Both the position numbers and the translations under genes were made by a program. This document shows positions 8,700 through 16,600 of a DNA stretch of 64,000 nt, piece by piece. The DNA is from Alterinioella nitratireducens (GTDB lineage Bacteria > Pseudomonadota > Alphaproteobacteria > Rhodobacterales > Rhodobacteraceae). The first letter of the stretch is position 1, and each line of letters opens with the position of its first letter. The notes below the pieces were generated by a model. The model worked only from the letters and a program-made list of their open reading frames with translations, was not told where the DNA came from and ran no database searches. Where the stretch lies: positions 496,001 through 560,000 of the forward strand of contig NZ_JABJVX010000001.1 in the NCBI RefSeq assembly GCF_013155465.1, read 5' to 3'.

Positions 8700-9284
8700 A
8701 TGATGATGGTCGAAATGACCTCGGTCCCGAGCGCTTCGCTGCCGGTGACCGAATTGACCGATCACCTGCGCCTGTCATCCGGGTTTGCCGATGATGGCAG
8801 CCAGGATGCGCAGTTGGAAAGCTGCCTGCGGGCAGCCCTTGCGGCGGTCGAGGCGCGGATCGGAAAGGCGCTGTTTCAGCGCGGCTTTACCTGGCACCTG
8901 AACGGCTGGAGCTCGACCGAGTGCCAGGCGCTGCCGGTGGCCCCGGTGCAGAGCATCACATCAATCAAGGTGATCACGCGGGGGGGCGTCGAGACGGTGC
9001 TGAACCCCGATGCCTATGTGTTGCGCAAGGACACGCATCGCCCTGCGGTGGAGGCGGTGAGCAGCCTGCCGAACCCGTCGCGCGGCGGCTCGATCGAGAT
9101 CGAGATGATCGCGGGCTATGGCTCGGACTGGAACGGTATCCCCGCCGACCTGCGGCAGGCGGTTCTGATCCAGGCCGGTGAACTCTACGAGTCGCGCGGC
9201 ACCAGCGACGCCACGATTGCCGTGGGCGTGGCGGTGCTGATCGAGCCCTACCGCGCGGTGCGGATGCGGGGGGTGGGCGGATGA
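8700..9284 (+). CDS. g6: GTA head-tail connector g6
   Basis: This adaptor links portal and tail. The 194-residue protein fits the phage head-tail connector (gp6-like) family: an N-terminal helical part (LTDHLRLSSG, then LESCLRAALAAVEARIGKAL), a beta middle (SITSIKVITRGG) and a C-terminal IPADLRQAVLIQAGELYESRG helix. Three consecutive ATGs begin at 8700, behind a GGAGA site nine bases upstream. The open frame to 8595 has no ribosome site. It overlaps g7 by ATGA, and the run g6-g7-g8 is fully coupled. Confidence 0.88.
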   Translation: MMMVEMTSVPSASLPVTELTDHLRLSSGFADDGSQDAQLESCLRAALAAVEARIGKALFQRGFTWHLNGWSSTECQALPVAPVQSITSIKVITRGGVETVLNPDAYVLRKDTHRPAVEAVSSLPNPSRGGSIEIEMIAGYGSDWNGIPADLRQAVLIQAGELYESRGTSDATIAVGVAVLIEPYRAVRMRGVGG

Positions 9285-9607
9285 CCCGGCCCGATCTTTC
9301 GCGCCGCCTGCTGCTGGAGGGGCCGGTGCGGGTGCCCGACGGCGCGGGCGGGTTTGCGGAGACCTGGCAGCCGCTTGGCCAGGTCTGGGGCGAGGTGCGT
9401 CCGCGCACGGGCCGCGACAGCGGTGACCTGGCGCGCATGGGGTTCAGGATCACGGTGCGGGCCGCGCCGCAGGGAGCGCCGTCACGGCCGACACCCTTGC
9501 AGCGGTTCCGCGACGGCGCGCGGCTGTTTGCCATCGAAGCGGTGACGGAGGCCGATCCCGAAGGGCGGTTCCTGGTCTGTTTCGCACGTGAGGAGGAAGG
9601 CGCATGA
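9281..9607 (+). CDS. g7: GTA head-tail joining (stopper) protein g7
   Basis: This 108-residue protein belongs to the SPP1 gp16-like head-tail joining family, which closes the head channel and binds the tail. The pattern GAGGFAETWQPLGQVWGEVRP and the late RLFAIEAVTEAD strand are typical, given here as separate segments. It sits between the connector and the tail terminator, overlapping both by four bases. Confidence 0.88.
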   Translation: MTRPDLSRRLLLEGPVRVPDGAGGFAETWQPLGQVWGEVRPRTGRDSGDLARMGFRITVRAAPQGAPSRPTPLQRFRDGARLFAIEAVTEADPEGRFLVCFAREEEGA

Positions 9608-10014
9608 GCTATGGCATGACTGCCGCGCTGCAAAGCGCGGTCTACGGGCGGCTGAGCACGGATGCGGGGCTGGCCGCGATTGTCGGAACGGATGTGTTCG
9701 ACGCGATGCCGCCGGGACCGGAGCCCGAGATCTACGTGACGCTCGGCCCCGAAAAGGTGCGCGACCGCAGCGACGGGTCGGCGGGCGGCGCGCTGCATGA
9801 GTTCAGCGTCTCGGTCGTGACGACGGGGGCGGGGTTTCACCTGGCGAAAGAGGCCGCGGCAGCGGTCTCGGATGCGGTTCTGGCGGCGCCATTGACCCTG
9901 AGCCGGGGCCGGGCCAGCCGGGTTCACTTTACCCGCGCCAAGGCGGTGCGGACCAGCGCCAACCGGCGCATCGATATCTGGTTCCGCGCCCGCCTGGACG
10001 AGGCTATCGCGTGA
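9604..10014 (+). CDS. g8: GTA tail terminator g8 (DUF3168)
   Basis: This 136-residue protein matches DUF3168, a phage tail-completion family. Recognisable parts are ALQSAVYGRLSTDAGL, the VFDAMPPGPEPEIYVTLG stretch and the C-terminal RRIDIWFRARL. The family caps the tail tube where it meets the head. ATGA overlap with g7 places it in the same translational unit. Confidence 0.87.
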   Translation: MSYGMTAALQSAVYGRLSTDAGLAAIVGTDVFDAMPPGPEPEIYVTLGPEKVRDRSDGSAGGALHEFSVSVVTTGAGFHLAKEAAAAVSDAVLAAPLTLSRGRASRVHFTRAKAVRTSANRRIDIWFRARLDEAIA

Positions 10015-10053
10015 GCTTTGACTTGCAAATACATGATATAACTGGAGATTGAG

Positions 10054-10467
10054 ATGCCTGCACAAAACGGCAAGGACCTGCTGATCAAGGTCGACCTGGA
10101 TGGGACAAGCACGTTCCAGACCATGGCGGGGCTGCGCGCCTCGCGGCTGAGCTTCAACGCGGAAACGGTGGATGTGACCAGCCTGGAAAGCGCCGGGGGC
10201 TGGCGCGAATTGCTGGCCGGGGGCGGCGTGAAATCGGCCGCCATCTCGGGCTCGGGCGTGTTCCGCGACGAGGCGACGGATGAACGCGCGCGCCAGATCT
10301 TCTTTGACGGCGAGGTGCCCGAGTTTCAGGTCATCATCCCCGATTTCGGCACCGTGGAGGGCGCGTTCCAGATCACCTCGATCGAATATGCGGGCAGCCA
10401 TGACGGCGAGGCGAGCTATGAGCTGTCGCTGGCCTCGGCGGGCGTGCTCTCGTTCACGGCGCTGTAA
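10054..10467 (+). CDS. g9: GTA major tail tube protein g9
   Basis: This 137-residue protein belongs to the TP901-1 family of major tail proteins. Family features are the start QNGKDLLIKVDLDGT, the segment SFNAETVDVTSLESAGGWRE (in two parts) and the final LSLASAGVLSFTAL. It builds the tail tube. A GGAGATTGAG ribosome site precedes the ATG. Confidence 0.92.
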   Translation: MPAQNGKDLLIKVDLDGTSTFQTMAGLRASRLSFNAETVDVTSLESAGGWRELLAGGGVKSAAISGSGVFRDEATDERARQIFFDGEVPEFQVIIPDFGTVEGAFQITSIEYAGSHDGEASYELSLASAGVLSFTAL

Positions 10468-10470
10468 GCG

Positions 10471-10785
10471 ATGGCGAACCCCTGGGCAGGCGAAGTGGCG
10501 CTGGAACTCGATGGCGAGACACGGGTGCTCAAACTGACGCTCGGCGCGCTGGCCGAACTGGAGACCTGGTTGCGGGCCGAGAGCCTGGCCGACCTGGTCG
10601 AACGGTTCGAGGCGGGTGCGTTCAAGAGCCGCGATGTGCTGGCGCTGGTCTGTGCGGGGCTGCGGGGGGGCGGTTGGAACGGCGATCTGGGCGATCTGGC
10701 GAAGGCCGAGATCGCGGGAGGTCCGCTGGAGGCCGCGCGCGTGGCGGCGCGGCTTCTGGCGCTTGCGTTCCGGCCGCCCCAATGA
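10471..10785 (+). CDS. g10: GTA tail assembly chaperone g10
   Basis: This protein (104 residues) fits the GTA gp10 family. It opens with a beta-rich part (VALELDGETRVLKLTLGALA) and goes on with helices. Genes in this place, between tail tube and tape measure, encode tail assembly chaperones in siphophages. The next gene, g10.1, overlaps by ATGA; in phages such pairs are often made by frameshifting, but here both have their own start codons. Confidence 0.82.
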   Translation: MANPWAGEVALELDGETRVLKLTLGALAELETWLRAESLADLVERFEAGAFKSRDVLALVCAGLRGGGWNGDLGDLAKAEIAGGPLEAARVAARLLALAFRPPQ

Positions 10786-10991
10786 GCGGCGCGAGGCCGT
10801 TCGACTGGCCCGGCCTGATGCGGGCCGGGATGCAGGGACTTGGCTTGAAGCCGCATGAATTCTGGGCGCTGACGCCCGCGGAATTGCTGATCTTGATGGG
10901 GGACGAGCCGGGCGTGGCCCCGATGGGACGGGCGGGGCTAGAGGCCCTGGCCGCCCGCTTTCCCGATGTGAAGGACGATCACGATGGATGA
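10782..10991 (+). CDS. g10.1: GTA tail assembly chaperone partner g10.1
   Basis: This 69-residue protein corresponds to the small gene after g10 (rcc01693-like family). The motif FDWPGLMRAGMQGLGLKP and then FWALTPAELLILMG are the family marks I recall. It was likely missed in early GTA annotations because of its size. It overlaps g10 by ATGA and g11 by eight bases, so it is translated as part of the tail block. Confidence 0.85.
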   Translation: MSGARPFDWPGLMRAGMQGLGLKPHEFWALTPAELLILMGDEPGVAPMGRAGLEALAARFPDVKDDHDG

Positions 10992-11640
10992 AGAAATTGA
11001 CGGCTTCGACGCCGAATTGGGAGAGCTGGAGGCCTCGCTTGGATCGGCCACCGCGATGGTGGCGGCGTTCCAGGGCGAGCTGCGCACGATGCAGGAGACG
11101 ATGCTTTATACAGGCCGCGAAGTGCAGGGGTTGAGCCGGTCTTTCGGCACCGGCCTGCGGCGGGCCTTTGACGGGGTTGTGTTCGACGGGATGCGCCTGT
11201 CGGATGCGTTGCGCAGCGTGGCGCAGAGCATGGTGGACGCGGCCTATAATACCGCGATCCGGCCCGTGCAGAACGCGGTCGGCGGGCTGTTGGCCAATGG
11301 GGTCAACGGCCTGGTCTCGGGCCTCTTGCCGTTTGAGAAGGGCGGCGCGTTTTCGGGCGGGCGGGTGACGCCCTTTGCCCGCGGCGGCATCGTCAGCGGC
11401 CCGACCAGTTTCGCCATGCGGGGCGGCATGGGCCTGATGGGCGAGGCGGGGCCGGAGGCGATCATGCCGCTGAGCCGGGGGCCCGATGGCAGCCTGGGCG
11501 TGCGCACGCAGGGCGGCGGGGCCCCGATCAACATCACGATGAATATCCAGACCCCCGATGTGCAGGGGTTCCAGAAATCGAAGAGCCAGATCGCCGCGCA
11601 GATGAGCCGGGCGCTGGCGCGCGGGCAACGCAACCGCTGA
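10984..11640 (+). CDS. g11: GTA tape measure protein g11
   Basis: At 218 residues this is very short for a tape measure, in line with the short tail of GTA particles. It opens with an acidic coiled region (DEEIDGFDAELGELEASLGS), has Gly/Ala-rich hydrophobic stretches in the middle (VQNAVGGLLANGVNGLVSGLL in two parts) and ends with the tail-protein pattern GEAGPEAIMPLSRG seen in lambda-type minor tail and tape proteins. It should set tail length. Confidence 0.88.
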   Translation: MDEEIDGFDAELGELEASLGSATAMVAAFQGELRTMQETMLYTGREVQGLSRSFGTGLRRAFDGVVFDGMRLSDALRSVAQSMVDAAYNTAIRPVQNAVGGLLANGVNGLVSGLLPFEKGGAFSGGRVTPFARGGIVSGPTSFAMRGGMGLMGEAGPEAIMPLSRGPDGSLGVRTQGGGAPINITMNIQTPDVQGFQKSKSQIAAQMSRALARGQRNR

Positions 11641-11652
11641 GGGAGGCTGACG

Positions 11653-12285
11653 ATGGCATTTCACGAAATACGCTTTCCCGCCAATCTGAGCTTCGGCTCG
11701 GTCGGGGGGCCGGAGCGGCGCACCGATGTGGTGACGCTGGCCAACGGCCATGAGGAGCGCAACACCCCCTGGGCGCATTCGCGCCGCCGCTATGATGCGG
11801 GCGTGGGGATGCGCAGCCTGGACGATATCGAGACGCTGATCGCGTTTTTCGAGGCAAGGCGCGGGCAGCTGCATGGCTTCCGCTGGAAGGACTGGTCGGA
11901 TTACAAGGGCTGCGCGCCCTCCAAGCCATTGCATTATCGCGACAATCTGATCGGGATCGGCGATGGCGAGACGCGGGTGTTTCAGCTGGTCAAGGTCTAT
12001 CGGTCAGGCGAGCAGACCTATGCGCGCCCCATCCGCAAGCCGGTGTCAGGTAGCGTATTGGCCGGGTTCGACGCGGCGGAGCTGGTCTTTGGCACGCATT
12101 ACGAGGTCGATGACACGACCGGGCTGATCACCTTCGCCGATGCGCCCGACGAGGGGGTCGAAGTCGCGGCGAGCTTTGAGTTCGACGTGCCGGTGCGGTT
12201 CGATATCGACCGGATCCAGACCTCGCTGGCGAGCTTCCAGGCGGGCGAGGCGCCCAATGTGCCGGTGGTGGAGATCCTGTCATGA
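11653..12285 (+). CDS. g12: GTA distal tail protein g12 (DUF2460)
   Basis: This 210-residue protein matches DUF2460: FHEIRFPANLSFGSVGGPER at the start, WAHSRRRYDAGVGMRSLDDIE in two segments, then FRWKDWSDYKGC. It forms the ring at the tip of the tail tube. A GGGAGGCTGACG ribosome site precedes the ATG. It overlaps g13 by ATGA. Confidence 0.92.
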   Translation: MAFHEIRFPANLSFGSVGGPERRTDVVTLANGHEERNTPWAHSRRRYDAGVGMRSLDDIETLIAFFEARRGQLHGFRWKDWSDYKGCAPSKPLHYRDNLIGIGDGETRVFQLVKVYRSGEQTYARPIRKPVSGSVLAGFDAAELVFGTHYEVDDTTGLITFADAPDEGVEVAASFEFDVPVRFDIDRIQTSLASFQAGEAPNVPVVEILS

Positions 12286-13169
12286 GCGGGGGTGAGGGGC
12301 TGCTGGCGCATCTGGCGGGCGGGGCCAGCGAGGTCGCGCGCTGCTGGCGGGTGACGCGGGCCGATGGGGTGCAATACGGGTTCACCGATCACGACCGCGC
12401 GTTGGCGTTCGAGGGGACCGTGTTCAAGGCCGATAGCGGGTTGTCGGCGGCGGCGCTTAGCCAGACCACGGGGCTGTCGGTGGACAATACCGAGGCCGTC
12501 GGGGCGCTGAGCGATGCCTCGATCCGCGAGGCGGATATCCTGGCGGGCCGGTTCGACGGGGCCGTGGTCGAAGCCTGGCTGGTCAACTGGTCCGCGCCGG
12601 AAAACCGCGCCTTGCAGTTCAAGGGCACTTTCGGCGAGTTGGAGCGCCAGGGAGGCGCGTTCCAGGTGGAATTGCGCGGGTTGGCCGAGCCGATGAACCG
12701 GCCCGAGGGGCGGGTTTATCAGCGGCCCTGTTCGGCGGTTCTGGGCGATGCGGCGTGCCGGTTCGATCTGACCGTGTCGGGCTATGCGCATGAGGGTGCC
12801 GTTAGCGCGGTTGCGGATGGACGGGTGCTGATCTTCGAGGGTCTCGATGAATTCGCGCCGCGCTGGTTCGAGCGCGGGCGGATGGTGGTGCTGTCCGGGG
12901 CGGCCGAGGGGCTGGTCGGCGTGATCAAGAACGATCGGTTCTCGGATGGTGCGCGCCGGGTCGAACTGTGGGAGGAGTTGCGCGCGGAGATCGCGGCGGG
13001 CGACCTCGTGCGGCTTGAGGCGGGCTGCGACAAGCGGATGGAGACCTGCCGGTTGAAATTCGCCAATATCCTCAATTTCCAGGGCTTTCCGGATATTCCG
13101 GGCGAGGATTGGGTGATGGCCTATCCCGGTCGCGGATCGGCACCGTCGGATGGCGAGAGCCTGCGATGA
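12282..13169 (+). CDS. g13: GTA baseplate hub protein g13 (DUF2163)
   Basis: This 295-residue hub protein has the DUF2163 start (CWRVTRADGVQYGFTDHD) and the BR0599-like C-terminal part. Four cysteines are placed as in related tail-hub proteins that bind a [4Fe-4S] cluster: Cys150, Cys159, Cys249 and Cys256 (in RPCSAVLGDAAC and GCDKRMETC). The iron-sulfur role is family knowledge, from the R. capsulatus GTA structure and lambda gpL; the residues are seen here. It is coupled by ATGA to both neighbours. Confidence 0.9.
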   Translation: MSGGEGLLAHLAGGASEVARCWRVTRADGVQYGFTDHDRALAFEGTVFKADSGLSAAALSQTTGLSVDNTEAVGALSDASIREADILAGRFDGAVVEAWLVNWSAPENRALQFKGTFGELERQGGAFQVELRGLAEPMNRPEGRVYQRPCSAVLGDAACRFDLTVSGYAHEGAVSAVADGRVLIFEGLDEFAPRWFERGRMVVLSGAAEGLVGVIKNDRFSDGARRVELWEELRAEIAAGDLVRLEAGCDKRMETCRLKFANILNFQGFPDIPGEDWVMAYPGRGSAPSDGESLR

Positions 13170-13597
13170 GTGTGGTCGTGACCGTGGCGCGGGGCTGGAT
13201 CGGCACGCCTTATGTGCACCAGGCCTCGACCCATGGGGCGGGCTGCGATTGCCTGGGGCTGGTGCGGGGCGTCTGGCGCGAGGTGTTCGGGCGGGAGCCT
13301 GAGCCCGTGCCCGCCTATACGCCCGACTGGTCGGAACCCGAGGGCGATGAGCGGCTTTGGCGTGCGGCCTTGCGGCATCTGACTGCAAAGCGGATCGCAG
13401 AGGAGGCCGAGGGCGATCTGCTGCTGTTCCGGATGCGGCGCGGCGCCGTGGCCAAGCATCTGGGGCTTCAGGCCGAAACCGGCCCCGCCCCCACTTTCAT
13501 CCATGCCTATAGCGGGCATGGCGTTATCGAAAGCGCCCTGACGCCGCCATGGGAGCGGCGCATCGTGGCGCGTTTTGCGTTTCCCGAAAGGACCTGA
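13166..13597 (+). CDS. g14: GTA NlpC/P60 cell-wall peptidase g14
   Basis: This 143-residue peptidase probably opens recipient peptidoglycan during GTA delivery. The NlpC/P60 active-site motif is present as GCDCLGLV with Cys29 as nucleophile, and the later KHLGL segment carries the expected His. The frame is open to 13109, but ATG 13166 overlaps the g13 stop and gives the expected N-terminus MSVVVTVARGWIGTPY. It ends three bases before g15. Confidence 0.92.
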   Translation: MSVVVTVARGWIGTPYVHQASTHGAGCDCLGLVRGVWREVFGREPEPVPAYTPDWSEPEGDERLWRAALRHLTAKRIAEEAEGDLLLFRMRRGAVAKHLGLQAETGPAPTFIHAYSGHGVIESALTPPWERRIVARFAFPERT

Positions 13598-13600
13598 CAC

Positions 13601-16600
13601 ATGGCGACGATCCTTCTTTCCGCGGCGGGTGCCGCCATTGGCGGGCTATCCTCGGGCACGGTTCTGGGGCTGACCGGGGCCGTGGTGGGCCGGGCCGTGG
13701 GCGCGACCCTGGGCCGGGTCATTGACCAGCGGCTGATGGGCCAGGGCTCGGAGGTGATCGAGCAGGGCAAGATGGACCGGTTCCGCCTGACGGGCGCTGC
13801 CGAGGGGGCGCCGGTGGCGCGGCTCTTCGGGCAGATGCGCCTGGGCGGGCAGGTGATCTGGGCCACGCGCTTCAAGGAAAGCGTCGCGGTGACGGGGGGC
13901 GGCAAGGGCGCGCCGCCGCAGCCGAGGACGGCGAGCTACAGCTATTCGGTGAGCCTGGCGGTGGCGCTTTGCGAGGGTGAGATCGCCCGTGTGGGGCGGG
14001 TCTGGGCCGATGGGGCCGAGATTGCGCAGACCGATTTCACGATGCGTGTCTATCGCGGCACCGATGACCAGATGCCGGACCCCAAGATGGAAGCAGTGGA
14101 GGGGTTGGGCATGGTGCCCGCCTATCGCGGCATAGCCTATGTGGTGATCGAGGATCTGGACCTGACGCCATACGGCAACCGGGTGCCGCAATTCAGCTTC
14201 GAGGTGATCCGGCCTGCCAGTCCTGCGGGGCTGGACAGCGCGCCGCAGCCGTCAAAGGCCATCCGTGCCGTGGCGATGATGCCGGGGACGGGGGAGTATG
14301 CGCTGGCGACCACGGCCGTGAGTTACGCGCATGGCTTTGGCAAATCGGAAAGCGCCAATGTGAACACGGCCAGCGGCGAGGCGGATTTCCTGCGCGCGTT
14401 GGACAACCTTCAGGGAGAGTTGCCCAATTGCGGGGCCACCAGCCTGATCGTGAGCTGGTTCGGCGACGATCTGCGCGCGGGGCAGTGCAGCGTGAAGCCG
14501 AAGGTCGAGCAGAACGTGTCGGATGGCGCGGAAATGCCGTGGTCCGTGGCGGGTATTGCGCGGTCCAACGCCGAGCTTATCGCGCGGGTCGAGGATCGGG
14601 TGGTCTATGGCGGCACGCCCGCCGATGCCTCGGTGATCGAGGCGATCCAGGCGCTGAACGAGGCGGGGCAAGAGGTGATGTTCTACCCGTTCTTGCTGAT
14701 GGAGATTCTTGAGGGCAACGGATTGCCCGATCCGTGGCGCGAGACGGGGGACCAGCCGGTGCTGCCCTGGCGGGGGCGGATCACCGGGGAAAAGGCGCCG
14801 GGGATCGCGGGCTCGCCCGATCGCACGGCGGCGGCGGATGCGGAAGTGGCGGCGTTTTTCGGCACCGCCTCGGCCTCGGATTTCACGGTGAGCGCGGGCA
14901 GCGTGACCTATTCCGGGCCGTCCGAATGGCGCTATCGCCGCTTCATCCTTCATTGTGCCGCGCTGGCGGCGGCGGCGGGCGGAGTCGAGAGCTTTTGCAT
15001 TGGGTCCGAGATGCGCAGCCTGACGCAGTTGCGCGGCGCAATCGGGTTTCCGGCGGTGCAGGCGCTGATCGACCTGGCGGCAGAAGTGCGCCTGCTGCTG
15101 CCCGATGCGAAACTGTCCTATGCCGCCGACTGGTCGGAGTATTTCGGCTATCACCCGCAGGACGGCTCGGGCGACGTGTTCTTTCACCTCGATGCGCTTT
15201 GGGCGGATGCCAATATCGACTTTGTCGGGATCGACAATTACATGCCGCTTTCCGATTGGCGAGACGGCGAGGACCATGCCGATGCGGAATGGCGCTCCAT
15301 TTACAATCTCGATTACCTCAAGGCCAATATCGAGGGTGGCGAGGGCTATGACTGGTATTATGGTTCGGTCGAAGGGCGCGCGGCGCAGAAGCGCCTGCCC
15401 ATTACCGACGGGACGGAAAACAAACCCTGGATCTACCGATACAAGGATATTCGCAACTGGTGGGCGAACGCGCATCATAACCGGACCGACGGGGTCGAGA
15501 ACGATCTGACCGATCTGGGGCAGGCGCCATCGACCTGGTATCCATTCCTGAATGGTGTAGTTGCCCCCGCAAATGCAACGCCAATCGCGGGATTTGACGC
15601 TCCGGCGGAAATCTCGACAATGGGCCACATTGCTGCTGCAGGGCGCATAAACACCAATCCGATTGATAACAGTGGTGGCAAAAGGTTCGTCTTTCGATCT
15701 TGGGTCGGGGAAGGCACGTCCGGCAAAGTGCGCATGAGTGTTGCCTACACCGGGAATGGACCTCTGCTTGAATACGACTTTGCGTCAAAAACGATCTCAG
15801 TCGGTGACAACGGTCATGCTGTGCACAGCAGCTCGGCAACAGATATCGGAAACGGCATTGTGCGCCTGGAACTGGACGCAACATTAGCAGCCGACGACAA
15901 CACCATTTTTCTTCTTGTTGGGCCGAATTCGACCGTGTCAGGGGAATCCGTGATTGCCTACGGTGCAATTGCGATGGAGCACGGCGCGGAGGTATCCGCA
16001 TGGATCCCGCAGAGCAAACCTCTCAGGTTTACCGAACTGGGCTGTGCGGCGATCGACAAGGGCACCAACCAGCCCAACAAGTTCCTCGATCCGAAATCCT
16101 CGGAATCCTCGATCCCCTATTACTCGACCGGGCGGCGCGATGACCTGATCCAGATGCAGTATCTGCGCGCGATGACGGATTATTGGCTGGACCCCGAGAA
16201 GAACCCGGTCTCGGATCTCTATGGCGGGCCGATGCTGGATATGGATCATGCCTATGTCTGGGCCTGGGACGCGCGGCCCTGGCCGGCCTTTCCGAACAAT
16301 CAGGCGCTGTGGTCGGACGGGGAGAACCATGCGCGCGGGCACTGGATCTCGGGGCGGATGGGGGCGCAGCCTCTGGCCGATGTCGTGGCCGAGATCTGCG
16401 AAGATGCGGGGCTGCAGGATTACGATGTCAGCGAGCTTTATGGCTTTGTGCGCGGCACGGTGTCCTCGGATGTGGAAAGCGCGCGGGCACGGTTGCAGCC
16501 GCTGATGCTGGCCTATGGGTTCGAGGCGAGCGAGCGGGACGGCAAGATCGTGTTCCGCAGCCGTGTGGGCATGACCGAGACCAATGTCGATGCCGATCTG

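Noticed and set aside
8974-11934. A 986-codon open frame on the minus strand across g6-g12, and similar ones at 52675-55914 and 56116-59406
   Set aside because: They lie antisense to well-identified genes, have no ribosome sites or family likeness and show the Arg/His/Pro-rich text typical of shadow frames in high-GC DNA.
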